This document shows, in pieces, positions 1-7,540 of a DNA stretch of 64,000 nt. The notes under the pieces were generated by a model. The model saw only the letters and a program-made list of their open reading frames with translations, was not told the DNA's origin and did not search any database. The DNA is from Bacteroidota bacterium. GTDB lineage: Bacteria; Bacteroidota; Bacteroidia; Chitinophagales; Saprospiraceae. The translations under genes were made by a program, and so were the position numbers. Numbering within the stretch: the stretch's first letter is position 1; each line of letters starts with the position of its first letter. The stretch is from assembly GCA_030147525.1 (NCBI GenBank), contig JASBVF010000025.1, positions 94,767 through 158,766 on the forward strand, given 5' to 3'.

Positions 1-105
1 ATTGTGGCAGGTATGGAAGACAAGTGGTTCCCGGCCATTAAAGACGGGAAAACAGTCAAAACACAACTAACCATCCCCGTAAGGTTCCGTTTGTTTGACC
101 AATAA
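1..105 (+). CDS. Energy transducer TonB, C-terminal end (partial)
   Basis: The window opens inside this reading frame, which runs 34 codons to TAA at 103-105. The visible end has the pattern of a TonB C-terminal domain: a W-x-P-A-x-x-x-G-K-x-V motif followed by the strand LTIPVRFRLF. TonB couples the inner-membrane proton gradient to outer-membrane receptors, and this domain contacts the receptor TonB box in the periplasm. The start, membrane anchor and proline-rich linker lie outside the window. A strong terminator follows at 158-198. The family call rests on one short motif, so a non-TonB protein that uses the same domain (for example a TonB-like sensor) is possible. Confidence 0.65.
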   Translation: MVAGMEDKWFPAIKDGKTVKTQLTIPVRFRLFDQ

Positions 106-157
106 AAAACAACTCGACACTATTGATTTAGTGGCTTTTATAAAAAACCAGCAGCTT

Positions 158-198
158 GAGTCATTCCGGCCTGATCGCCGGAATGACTCTTTTTTTTT
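158..198 (+). terminator. Rho-independent terminator of the TonB gene
   Basis: A perfect 13-bp stem (GAGTCATTCCGGC, loop CTGATC, GCCGGAATGACTC) is followed directly by nine T residues on the plus strand. It lies between the TonB stop and the 3' end of the convergent HAD gene. There is no T-tract on the minus side, so it should act mainly on plus-strand transcripts. Confidence 0.9.
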
Positions 199-225
199 GT
201 TTCAAACCCAATTTTTGGCAATGGA

Positions 226-888
226 TCATGCCGTTGCTAAAATTGATTCAAGGCTGACTTCCGTAAAATCGTTAATAAAACCCACTACGTTCGAAAAACT
301 TTGAAACTCGGCTTTTTCATGGGTAGTGGTGACCACGATAGCCGGGCATCCGGCGTTCATGGCTGCCGTTACTCCCGTGGGGCTGTCTTCGAATACAAGA
401 CAATGACGGGCAGGAATTCCCAGAGCAGCAGAAACGTTTTCAAAAATCTCCGGGTGCGGTTTACCATTTTTTACGTGACCCGCATGCATGACTGTTTTGA
501 AATATTGGCGCAGGTTTAGGTTGTCTAAAACAAAGTCAATATTCTCAGCCGGGGCAGCTGATCCGACTGCCATTGGGATGTTAGCCGCAGCCATCTCGTC
601 AAGAAACCCTGATAACCCGTCCAGCAACTTCAATTCCGGTAAAAATATACTGCGGTATTCAGCTTCTTTCTCTGCTGAAATCTTCCGGCGCTCCTCCGGA
701 GAAAAACGGTCACCAAAAAGCCGGCCGATAATTTCTTCGTTAACGCCATGGATACGCTGATGGACTTCTTCGATAGACAACTCCAAACCGAGCGATGCCA
801 GCTTTCTTTGCCAGGCCCGATGGTGGATCATCATGTTGTCGACCATAGTTCCATCCATATCGAAAATGATTCCTTTGATGTTTTCCAA
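226..888 (-). CDS. HAD-superfamily hydrolase, beta-phosphoglucomutase-like
   Basis: This is a 220-residue HAD protein. Motif I, FDMDGTMVD, near the N-terminus carries the nucleophile and acid/base aspartates. It is followed by a helical cap and by motif III/IV FEDSPTGVTAA, which binds Mg. GKPHPEIF is typical of the beta-PGM / phosphoglycolate phosphatase branch. Substrate is probably a small sugar phosphate, but it cannot be read from sequence. The frame stays open to GTG at 969, but that would place the start inside the tmRNA terminator. I therefore chose TTG at 886-888, which gives the usual family length and starts just before the first beta strand. The gene lies directly downstream of ssrA on the same strand. 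Confidence 0.8.
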   Translation of the reverse strand: MENIKGIIFDMDGTMVDNMMIHHRAWQRKLASLGLELSIEEVHQRIHGVNEEIIGRLFGDRFSPEERRKISAEKEAEYRSIFLPELKLLDGLSGFLDEMAAANIPMAVGSAAPAENIDFVLDNLNLRQYFKTVMHAGHVKNGKPHPEIFENVSAALGIPARHCLVFEDSPTGVTAAMNAGCPAIVVTTTHEKAEFQSFSNVVGFINDFTEVSLESILATA

Positions 889-944
889 TGTGAAGATGTT
901 TTTATTTAAAGAAAAAAGGCGCCCAACTGAATGGACCGCCCAGT

Positions 945-978
945 AAAAAGTAAAGCCCCCTGCAAACACAGGAGGCTT
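945..978 (-). terminator. Terminator of the tmRNA gene
   Basis: Read on the minus strand, the tmRNA 3' end is followed within about 10 nt by a stem AAGCCTCCTG / CAGGGGGCTT (one G-T pair) with a 6-nt loop and then TACTTTTT. This is a normal factor-independent terminator, and it argues against the HAD gene starting upstream of it. Confidence 0.8.
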
Positions 979-986
979 AATTTTTG

Positions 987-1359
987 TGGAGGCGCCGGGA
1001 GTCGAACCCGGGTCCAGCGAAAGTGCCCATAGGCTTTCTACATGCTTAGATTCCGATTAAATTTTTCGTGCGCAGGGTAGGTTCGAAAACAAACCCGGTC
1101 TGCACCTTATCCTCTGAGGTTTCACCTTTTGACCGAGGCCCTTCGCCAGGCTATTCCGCAGGTTGATGATATGCGATACGCTGTGTAGCGGAAGTCAAGC
1201 GTACGGCACAAAGGCTTTCTAATTCACTGAATTAGGCCGCCATGGCATACTGATAGTTGCCAGTTATTGGTTGAATGCCATTTGATAACGGAGTGAACAA
1301 TCATGCTCCGGCATGCTTACCTACCAGCTAATCTTCCCTGTCGATTCCAATACGCCCCC
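987..1359 (-). ncRNA. ssrA: tmRNA (transfer-messenger RNA)
   Basis: On the minus strand the RNA begins GGGGGCGTATTGG and ends with a T-arm GGTTCGACTCCCG followed by CGCCTCCA. The two ends pair as a 7-bp acceptor stem with one G-U pair. CCA is not encoded (the next bases are CAA), so it would be added after transcription. Length is 373 nt, normal for a one-piece tmRNA. It rescues ribosomes stalled on broken mRNAs by acting first as alanyl-tRNA and then as template for a degradation tag. The tag frame is given separately. Confidence 0.95.
1232..1261 (-). other. tmRNA proteolysis-tag reading frame
   Basis: Within ssrA the codons GGC AAC UAU CAG UAU GCC AUG GCG GCC UAA encode G-N-Y-Q-Y-A-M-A-A-stop. 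The end A-M-A-A resembles the ALAA-type degron recognised by ClpXP, with Met in place of Leu. The resume codon (GGC) is inferred from known tags that begin with Gly or Ala; the sequence alone does not prove it. Confidence 0.75.
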
Positions 1360-1383
1360 TGGTAGATTTTCGTCAAAGAACGG

Positions 1384-1391
1384 CAAAAGTA
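1384..1391 (-). promoter_or_regulatory. Bacteroidota -7 box for ssrA
   Basis: The minus strand reads TACTTTTG, an exact match to the TANNTTTG consensus, 25 nt upstream of the mature tmRNA 5' end. A TTTC at about 19 nt further upstream (plus 1411-1414) is a near match to the -33 TTTG. The gap to position 1359 would be removed by RNase P. Confidence 0.55.
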
Positions 1392-1950
1392 TAAACTTCA
1401 TGAAGACCCGGAAAGTTTCATTGAAAAAGTTAGCAGAAAATTGAAACGGTAGCTACCGCTGGTTTCACAGTGCTAAATGAATGGGGAGATGCAGGATTTA
1501 AAGAATTGCAGGGCGGGTGTAAAGTGTTTGAACTTTATTGCGCCTGCTGAGAAGAATGGCGAAGCTGTCAGATTTTCTTTTCTTCCCTTGAAAATTGCTG
1601 AACATTCTTACTGTTCAAAACAGTGATAAACAACGCCACCAATACGACAATCAGGCAAAGGGTAAACATTTTCTCAATAATTTTAGTGAGTTAAGACAAA
1701 CGGCCAAAGGATTCCAAAGGAGGGTATGTTTAATCCAAGGGGGAAAGCATTACAAAAGTAAAGATTTTAAAGGGTAGAGACAATTGCTTGAGCAGTCAAT
1801 TAGGGCATTTACTACCAATATTTTTTATCGCTATGTTTAACCCTCAAAAAACGAGTGAGTAAGCACTTTTTGAAAAAATACAACTTTTTAAAAAAAATTA
1901 TATTTGATGGGTATGGAATTTGCACATTTACGGAAAACAGGTAAATCTGA
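1392..1950. other. Intergenic stretch with no recognised gene
   Basis: About 560 bp between the divergent ssrA promoter and the next gene. A 60-codon frame at 1595-1777 has low-complexity, non-protein-like composition and no promoter, so I do not call it. The part after 1780 is AT-rich. I see no RNA gene or repeat here. Confidence 0.5.
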
Positions 1951-1958
1951 TACCTTTG
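1951..1958 (+). promoter_or_regulatory. -7 box for the LKR-like dehydrogenase gene
   Basis: TACCTTTG matches TANNTTTG exactly and lies 27 nt before the start codon at 1985. A TTTA 20 nt upstream is a partial -33 match. Confidence 0.6.
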
Positions 1959-1984
1959 CTTGCCGCTAATCAAATATTATCAAA

Positions 1985-3214
1985 ATGAAAATAGGCCTTA
2001 TCCGGGAGGGTAAAATCCCGACCGACTCCAGAGTACCGCTTACCCCTGAACTGTGCGCAAACGCCATGAAAAACTTCCCGGTTGAAGTGGTCGTTCAATC
2101 CTCAGAAATCAGGTGTTTTACGGATGAGGAATACAGAGATGCTGGCATCTCCGTTGTTGCCGACGTTAATGACTGCGACATCCTCATGGGAGTAAAAGAA
2201 GTCCCGACACACCTTTTGGTGCCCGGGAAAACGTACTTCATGTTTTCTCACACCATCAAAGAGCAGGCTTACAACCGCAAACTTCTTTGGTCAATTCTCG
2301 ATAAAAACATCCGGCTCATCGATTACGAAGTACTGAAAGACGAAAGAGGTAATCGCCTGATCGCATTCGGTCGTTTCGCCGGCATGGTTGGCGCTCACAA
2401 TGCAGTTTGGACTTATGGCCGGCGTACCGGAGCTTTTTCGCTGAAACGCATGAAAGATTTCAGGGATTATGAAGAAGCTAAATCGTATTATAAAACCTTA
2501 AAACTGCCTGCCTTTAAAATTGCGCTTACCGGAACCGGCAGAGTCGGTTCAGGGGCTGCACAAGTGTTGAAAGACATGGGAATCAGGCAGGTTTCACCGG
2601 CTGAATATCTGACCGAATCGTTCCCCTACCCTGTTTTTACACAGCTCGACTGCGCCAATTACGTAAAAAGGAAAGATGGAAAACCATTTCACAAAACAGA
2701 TTTTTACAACCGCCCGGAGCTGTTTCAAAATACCTTCCTTCCATTTACGAAGGTGACAGACGTGTTGGTCCATGGCATTTACTGGGATAGCCGTGCTCCG
2801 GTGTTTTTCACATTGGCGGACATGCAGAAACAGGATTTCAGCATCAAAGTGATTGCTGATATCACCTGCGACATAGCTCCGGTTTCCTCCGTTCCTTCCA
2901 CCCTACGGGCTTCAGCAATCAGTGATCCTGTGTATGGCTTTGATCCAGCCACGAATCGTGAAATACAACCATATCAGCCTGAAGGTATCGATATCATGGC
3001 CATTGACAACCTGCCCAGCGAATTGCCCAGAGATGCTTCAACAGCATTCGGAGGCCAGTTTTTGGAACACATTTTACCGGAACTATTGAAAGAAAAAAGT
3101 GAAATGATTGAAAAAGCCACCATTGCTGCGGATGGAAAACTTACGAAGCACTTCCGCTACCTGGAAGATTATGTGGCAGCTTGTTCCGGAGAAGCAGGTT
3201 CATTTATTTCCTGA
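1985..3214 (+). CDS. Lysine-ketoglutarate-reductase-like dehydrogenase (AlaDH/PNT family)
   Basis: This 409-residue protein of the alanine dehydrogenase / transhydrogenase fold starts MKIGLIREGKIP, with RVPLTPE near the N-terminus. Its middle closely resembles the lysine-ketoglutarate reductase half of eukaryotic aminoadipic semialdehyde synthase: GVKEVP, then PGKTYFMFSHTIKEQ at about 81-95, NIRLIDYE, and FGRFAGMVGAHN. A Rossmann glycine motif, LTGTGRVGSGAAQVL, lies near 180. The likely reaction is lysine plus 2-oxoglutarate plus NAD(P)H to saccharopine, or the reverse. The saccharopine-dehydrogenase partner is not adjacent. It has its own promoter and terminator, so it is monocistronic. Automatic pipelines may call it alanine dehydrogenase; I think the LKR resemblance is stronger, but substrate is inferred. 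Confidence 0.75.
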   Translation: MKIGLIREGKIPTDSRVPLTPELCANAMKNFPVEVVVQSSEIRCFTDEEYRDAGISVVADVNDCDILMGVKEVPTHLLVPGKTYFMFSHTIKEQAYNRKLLWSILDKNIRLIDYEVLKDERGNRLIAFGRFAGMVGAHNAVWTYGRRTGAFSLKRMKDFRDYEEAKSYYKTLKLPAFKIALTGTGRVGSGAAQVLKDMGIRQVSPAEYLTESFPYPVFTQLDCANYVKRKDGKPFHKTDFYNRPELFQNTFLPFTKVTDVLVHGIYWDSRAPVFFTLADMQKQDFSIKVIADITCDIAPVSSVPSTLRASAISDPVYGFDPATNREIQPYQPEGIDIMAIDNLPSELPRDASTAFGGQFLEHILPELLKEKSEMIEKATIAADGKLTKHFRYLEDYVAACSGEAGSFIS

Positions 3215-3232
3215 AAACAGAAGAGTCAGGCT

Positions 3233-3270
3233 AACTGCCCCGGTTCCGATACCGGGGCAGTTTGTTTTTT
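3233..3270 (+). terminator. Rho-independent terminator of the LKR-like gene
   Basis: A perfect 12-bp stem (AACTGCCCCGGT, loop TCCGAT, ACCGGGGCAGTT) is followed by TGTTTTTT. It begins 19 nt after the upstream stop codon. Confidence 0.92.
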
Positions 3271-3318
3271 GGTAAAACACGCTAACAGGCTTACCTTGCC
3301 AGCAAATTCAGCAAACAC

Positions 3319-4968
3319 ATGACCAACAAAGAAATAGCCCGGCAATTCCAGTATCTCGCAGAAATTATGGAGTTGCACCTGGAGAATCCGTTCAAAATCC
3401 GCTCCTACCAAAACGCCTACCTCACGCTTCGCAAACTGCCCGATCCGATCGCTGAAACGCCAAGGGAAGACATCGAAAACCTTAAAGGTATCGGAAAGGC
3501 AATTTTTGGAAAAATCCAGGAACTGCTGGACTCCGGCGAAATGGCCACCTTGAAAAAGTACGAGGATATGACGCCGCCCGGCGTCCGGGAGATGTTGCAG
3601 ATTCCCGGTTTCGGCCCAAAAAAAATCAGGGTCATCTGGAAGGATCTCGGCGTAGAAAATGTCGGAGAGTTGCTCTATGCCTGTAACGAAAACCGATTGG
3701 TGGAACTAAAAGGTTTTGGTGAAAAAACGCAAACCGATCTGCGCCGCAAACTTGAATATTTTCAAAAATCGCAGGGTAAGTTTTTATACGCCGATCTGGA
3801 AGAGCAGGCGCATGCTGTCCTGGATTTTTTACAAAAAAAATTACCGGACGCAAAAATCAGCCTCACCGGTGCTATCCGCAGAAGAAGCAATATCGTTGAA
3901 CGTATTGAAATTGTCGTCGGACATGATGGTGAAATGGAGGAATTGTTTGACGGTGAAACCGTCACCCTAACAAGTCAAACCGAAAATACTTTCAATGCCA
4001 TTACCTCCAGCGAAATTCCGGTTACGATTTATCAATGTAAAAAATCAGCGTTTGGCAGCAAGTTGTTCCGGTACACTGCCTCGGCGGAATTTATGGCCGC
4101 ATTTTTAGAAAAAAATAAAGGACTGGAATTCAAGGAGCTGGAAACCGAAGCAGCCGTTTTTGAAAAAGCCAACCTGCCCTACCTGGAACCTGAACTCCGG
4201 GAACAAGCCTGGAGCCTTGACAACAACCCGGGCAAACTGGTGGAAGAAACTGAAATCAGAGGCGTTGTTCATGCTCACAGCACCTACTCCGACGGTCTGC
4301 ACACCCTGCGAGAAATGGCGGAACAAACCAAAAAGCTGGGCTACAGTTACCTCGGTATCACGGATCACTCAAAGGCTGCGTTTTACGCCAACGGCCTCAA
4401 GGAAGACCGCCTGATAGAACAGTGGAAGGAAATCGACGCCCTGAATGCGGAGCTTGCACCTTTCAAAATTTTTAAAGGCATTGAAAGCGACATCCTATCG
4501 GATGGCTCCCTCGACTACAGTGAAGAATATTTGAAGCAGTTTGATTTTATCATTGCTTCCGTGCACTCCAATTTGCGGATGGATGAAGAAAAAGCTACAA
4601 CCCGTATCCTTCGGGCCGTCGAAAACCCTTACACCACCATCCTTGGACACCCAACCGGCCGGCTTTTGCTCTCCCGGCCCGGTTATCCGCTCGATCATCG
4701 TAAAATAATTGACGCCTGCGCAGCCAACGGCGTTGCTATTGAATTGAATGCGAACCCCTGGCGGCTCGACCTGGATTGGACATGGATTCCTTATGCGTTG
4801 GAAAAAGGTATCCTGATCTCCATCAACCCGGACGCACACAGCACCGGCGGCATTCGGGATATTCATTTTGGAACGCTTTCGGCCAGAAAAGGCGGGCTTA
4901 CGGCAGCGAACTGCCTGACTTGTTTCGAAACGGCTGATTTTCAGGAGTTTATTGCCAGAAAAAAATAA
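3319..4968 (+). CDS. PolX-type protein: HhH and degenerate Pol X domain with intact PHP domain
   Basis: This 549-residue protein has the order of bacterial PolX. Residues 1-150 form an 8-kDa-like region with three helix-hairpin-helix motifs (LKGIGK near 55, IPGFGPKK near 95, LKGFGEKT near 130). A Pol X palm follows at about 155-300, then a C-terminal PHP domain from 314. PHP metal ligands are all visible: HAHSTYSDG at 318-326, TDH at 348-350, E389, H416, H444 and DAH at 505-507, so 3'-5' exonuclease or phosphatase activity is plausible. The polymerase site is not intact: GS has become GA (184-185), the paired Asp-x-Asp is R195-I-E197, and the third Asp is Thr236. Likely a repair nuclease rather than a polymerase. 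The preceding gene is separated by a strong terminator, so it has its own promoter; TTACCTTG near 3292 is a weak candidate. Confidence 0.85.
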   Translation: MTNKEIARQFQYLAEIMELHLENPFKIRSYQNAYLTLRKLPDPIAETPREDIENLKGIGKAIFGKIQELLDSGEMATLKKYEDMTPPGVREMLQIPGFGPKKIRVIWKDLGVENVGELLYACNENRLVELKGFGEKTQTDLRRKLEYFQKSQGKFLYADLEEQAHAVLDFLQKKLPDAKISLTGAIRRRSNIVERIEIVVGHDGEMEELFDGETVTLTSQTENTFNAITSSEIPVTIYQCKKSAFGSKLFRYTASAEFMAAFLEKNKGLEFKELETEAAVFEKANLPYLEPELREQAWSLDNNPGKLVEETEIRGVVHAHSTYSDGLHTLREMAEQTKKLGYSYLGITDHSKAAFYANGLKEDRLIEQWKEIDALNAELAPFKIFKGIESDILSDGSLDYSEEYLKQFDFIIASVHSNLRMDEEKATTRILRAVENPYTTILGHPTGRLLLSRPGYPLDHRKIIDACAANGVAIELNANPWRLDLDWTWIPYALEKGILISINPDAHSTGGIRDIHFGTLSARKGGLTAANCLTCFETADFQEFIARKK

Positions 4969-5017
4969 ATTCAGAGGGTATTTCTTTTCATTCTCTGATA
5001 TTTCGAAACCTATTTTC

Positions 5018-5025
5018 TACATTTG
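5018..5025 (+). promoter_or_regulatory. Candidate -7 box upstream of the small lipoprotein gene
   Basis: TACATTTG fits TANNTTTG. If used, transcription would start near 5032 and give a leader of over 300 nt before the start at 5353. No clear -33 box is seen. Confidence 0.4.
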
Positions 5026-5352
5026 TGAAGATTTTTTTGAAATTGACCGAACAAACGAAACCTTCAAACGGTTGAAGCGTGAAAGTTGACGAAAGTCGTC
5101 TATCAAAAAGAAAGTTTCAAAACAAGTGGACGTACCAAAAGGAATTCCAATTCCCTAACACTAAATCCACTCGACTTTTAAGCCGCCATGTAAAAGAGAC
5201 TTATAACTCGCCTTCCATTTAAAGCCAAACTTGGCAAACGTTCCGCCAAATTATTTAAGACTAAAAGGTAAACACATCACACCGTCCAAGTAGACGAAAG
5301 TGTGTTTTTTATAGCAATTTCATTAATCATTAATTTTTTAATTTTTTTCAAC
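5026..5352 (+). other. Long untranslated leader or intergenic region
   Basis: About 330 bp with no gene. It contains a small hairpin (CTTCAA-ACGG-TTGAAG at 5062-5077), a GAC-GAAA-GTC hairpin just after it, and a second copy of the word GACGAAAGT near 5293. These could be part of a structured leader, but no known riboswitch is recognised. Confidence 0.35.
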
Positions 5353-5553
5353 ATGAAAAAAGTATTCAGCCTTGTAGCAGTTGCACTGCTTACCGTATCT
5401 GTTCTTTTCACTGCTTGCCGTGACAACGCCAGCCAGACTCCAGCTCAAACTGAAGAGACTGCACCTGCGGCTACTGAAGAGCAAGCTCCTGCTGCAGAAG
5501 AAGCTCCAATGGAAGCTGCTGCACCAGACACTACAACTCAGCAAGCTCAGTAA
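5353..5553 (+). CDS. Small Ala/Glu/Pro-rich lipoprotein
   Basis: A 66-residue protein with a lipoprotein signal peptide: MKK, a hydrophobic core, and the lipobox LFTAC with the lipidated Cys at residue 22. The mature part is only about 45 residues and is built almost entirely of Ala, Glu, Pro, Thr and Gln, so it is acidic and disordered. I start at the ATG giving MKKVFSL; the frame is open to 5302 but that extension would spoil the signal peptide. It probably sits as a flexible acidic tether on a membrane. It is a single gene with a terminator directly after it. Function unknown. Confidence 0.75.
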   Translation: MKKVFSLVAVALLTVSVLFTACRDNASQTPAQTEETAPAATEEQAPAAEEAPMEAAAPDTTTQQAQ

Positions 5554-5581
5554 TTTCCGAAATAACATTTCGGAGGGAAAC

Positions 5582-5618
5582 AAGAGGGTTTGGCATTCGC
5601 CAGGCCCTTTTGTTTTTT
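5582..5618 (+). terminator. Rho-independent terminator of the small lipoprotein gene
   Basis: A 13-bp stem with three G-T pairs (AAGAGGGTTTGGC, loop ATTC, GCCAGGCCCTTTT) runs into TTTTGTTTTTT, starting 29 nt after the stop codon. Confidence 0.8.
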
Positions 5619-5664
5619 AATACGGTTTTAAGGTCATTCCGGATTCTCAAGTCCTAACTTTTCC

Positions 5665-5672
5665 TATTTTTG
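5665..5672 (+). promoter_or_regulatory. Candidate -7 box for the DedA gene
   Basis: TATTTTTG matches TANNTTTG, with transcription expected near 5680. The resulting leader would carry the 16-bp hairpin at 5701-5759. Confidence 0.45.
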
Positions 5673-5700
5673 CCCCTCGTTTGAACATCCGAAAAATAAT

Positions 5701-5759
5701 AAAAGAGAAAAGAGAAAGGCCAACTCAACTATTTCCGGCTTTATTCTCTTTTCTCTTTT
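5701..5759 (+). repeat. Perfect 16-bp inverted repeat upstream of the DedA gene
   Basis: AAAAGAGAAAAGAGAA at 5701-5716 is exactly complementary to TTCTCTTTTCTCTTTT at 5744-5759, with short GGC/GCC pairing inside and TTTTTTCTTG after it. The stem is purine on one arm and pyrimidine on the other. It ends 25 nt before the start codon, so it could be an attenuator, a weak terminator or a transcript-stability hairpin. Confidence 0.7.
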
Positions 5760-5784
5760 TTCTTGTAAAACTTATTTCTGCGCC

Positions 5785-6465
5785 ATGATCGATCTTTTAA
5801 TTGATTTTATTTTCCACACCAATGACTACCTCAAAGTCATCGTCGAGAATTACGGCGCATGGATTTACCTGCTTTTGTTTCTTGTCATTTTCAGCGAAAC
5901 CGGCTTTGTTGTCACCCCTTTTCTGCCGGGTGACGGATTTCTCTTTACTGTCGGCGTAATCGCCAGTACGACGGACGGAAAGTTGAATATTGTTTTTGCA
6001 ATGATTCTGATGTGCATAGCTGCCATTGCAGGGAATACCGTCAACTACCACATCGGCCGGTACTTCAGTTCAAAGCTGCTGGAGGGGCGAAAGCTCAAAT
6101 ACGTGAACCCAAAATACCTGGAACAGACTCATGACTTCTTTGAAAAACATGGCCAAAAGGCAGTTATCCTCAGCCGCTTTCTGCCCATTTTCAGAACTTT
6201 TGTTCCCTTTGTGGCGGGTATTTCAAAAATGGACCGACCCAAGTTTATTTCCTACACCATTTGGGGAGGCGTCTCCTGGGTTATCATTTTCAGTATGGCG
6301 GGCTATTTCTTCGGCACCATTCCATTTGTTGAGAAGAACCTTTCTTTTATCGTTTTGGCATTGATCATCATTACCATCATTCCGGTCATCACTACAGCGG
6401 TGGGGCAATACATGAAAGGAAAGAAAAAAGCTGAAGCCGACCGGGTCGAATTACCCAAAAAGTGA
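5785..6465 (+). CDS. DedA family membrane protein (VTT domain)
   Basis: A 226-residue inner-membrane protein with four to six hydrophobic segments. It carries the DedA signatures: an acidic residue and FLPGDGFLFTVG near 48-60, and SRFLPIFRTFVPFVAGISKM near 128-147, which contains the conserved arginines. DedA proteins act as lipid carriers or scramblases (undecaprenyl phosphate or phospholipid recycling) and support envelope homeostasis. The C-terminal tail is short and basic. The last 15 bases overlap the 3' end of the convergent dehydrogenase gene. Confidence 0.9.
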   Translation: MIDLLIDFIFHTNDYLKVIVENYGAWIYLLLFLVIFSETGFVVTPFLPGDGFLFTVGVIASTTDGKLNIVFAMILMCIAAIAGNTVNYHIGRYFSSKLLEGRKLKYVNPKYLEQTHDFFEKHGQKAVILSRFLPIFRTFVPFVAGISKMDRPKFISYTIWGGVSWVIIFSMAGYFFGTIPFVEKNLSFIVLALIIITIIPVITTAVGQYMKGKKKAEADRVELPKK

Positions 6466-7404
6466 TTCGATCTTACCGGCCAGCACTCTGCCGTGTTTCT
6501 CTTTGCTTTCAAAGGACCAGCCTGCAATGTGGGGTGACAACACGACATTGTCAGCCTGCGTGAGGTAATCGAATGGCTCAGGCAGCTTGTCCAGCCGGAA
6601 TTTATCGAAAGAAGTTTCCTCGTACTCCAGCACATCGAGTGCAGCGCCATGCACTTTGCCAGTTTTCAGGTTTTTAACCAGGGCTTCCGTATCCAGCACC
6701 AGTCCACGGGCCGTGTTGACCAAAAAGATATTATTCCTGAAACTTTGAAGGAATGTATCGTTGATGAAATGGTGGTTTTCAGGCATGTACGGGATGTGGA
6801 TACTCAGCACCTCCGCAGATTCGAACAATTCCTCCAGGCTCACCTCTTCGGCAAACTCATCTCCATAATCCGACTTAAACTTGTCATAGGCCAGGGTTTT
6901 TACCCCGAAGCCCTGCAAGCGCTGTGCAAATGCGGTTCCCATGTTTCCATAACCAAGAATGCCGACTGTTTTACCTTTCAGTTCCACCGCCCGGTTGCTT
7001 TCCCGGCTCCACTGCCCATTTTTCACCTGCCGGTCCGCCCGGCTGAGATTGTTCATCAGGCAGAGCAGGAGCCCCATCGTATGTTCGCCTACGGTATCCC
7101 GGCTGCCCTCCGGAGAAATCAGTACTTTGATGCCACGGCTTTCAGCGACTTGAACATCGATGTGTTCAAGTCCGACTCCCTCACGGGCGATGAACCGGAG
7201 GGAGGAGCCTTTTTCTATAAAATGCTGATCGAGCGCAAAACGGCTGCGCATGACGATACCGAAGTATTCGGAAATGATGGTTTCTATCTGTTCTTTTGAG
7301 CTTTGAAAATCTTTATCGCACTGATATCCCAAAGCCAGCAGCTGCTCTTCGAGCACCGGATGCGGTTTGTCGAGAAACAGGATTTTTCGTGTGTTTTTAG
7401 TCAT
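6451..7404 (-). CDS. D-2-hydroxyacid dehydrogenase (phosphoglycerate dehydrogenase-like)
   Basis: 317 residues. The NAD-binding motif is GILGYGNMGTAFAQRL, followed by the acidic residue of the fold. The catalytic set is present: Arg in NTARG, Glu in DVLEYEE, and His in LSPHIAGWSFES. There is no ACT or regulatory extension, so it is the short SerA-like type. It could make 3-phosphohydroxypyruvate for serine synthesis or act on another 2-hydroxyacid; the neighbours do not decide. I start at the ATG giving MTKNTRKILF; a second ATG lies seven codons upstream. It ends inside the DedA coding region (15-bp convergent overlap). Confidence 0.85.
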   Translation of the reverse strand: MTKNTRKILFLDKPHPVLEEQLLALGYQCDKDFQSSKEQIETIISEYFGIVMRSRFALDQHFIEKGSSLRFIAREGVGLEHIDVQVAESRGIKVLISPEGSRDTVGEHTMGLLLCLMNNLSRADRQVKNGQWSRESNRAVELKGKTVGILGYGNMGTAFAQRLQGFGVKTLAYDKFKSDYGDEFAEEVSLEELFESAEVLSIHIPYMPENHHFINDTFLQSFRNNIFLVNTARGLVLDTEALVKNLKTGKVHGAALDVLEYEETSFDKFRLDKLPEPFDYLTQADNVVLSPHIAGWSFESKEKHGRVLAGKIESLFG

Positions 7405-7440
7405 GGTACAATTAAAATGATACAAGATTGCAGCCTTTCT

Positions 7441-7448
7441 TAATTTTG
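7441..7448 (+). promoter_or_regulatory. Candidate -7 box for the DUF6794 gene
   Basis: TAATTTTG matches TANNTTTG and faces the gene at 7541, giving a leader of about 85 nt. No clear -33 box. Confidence 0.45.
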
Positions 7449-7540
7449 CAGTTCGGTCAGGCTGCGAGAATAATTAATTTCACTTCGTTTCGTTAGTTTT
7501 TTTAAAAAAATTTGATCCGCAATCCAATTGCAAACTCAAC

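Noticed and set aside
226..969. GTG start at 969 for the HAD gene
   Set aside because: It lies within the tmRNA terminator and adds 27 residues not typical of HAD proteins.
1595..1777. 60-codon open frame between ssrA and the LKR-like gene
   Set aside because: Low-complexity composition, no promoter and no recognisable motif.
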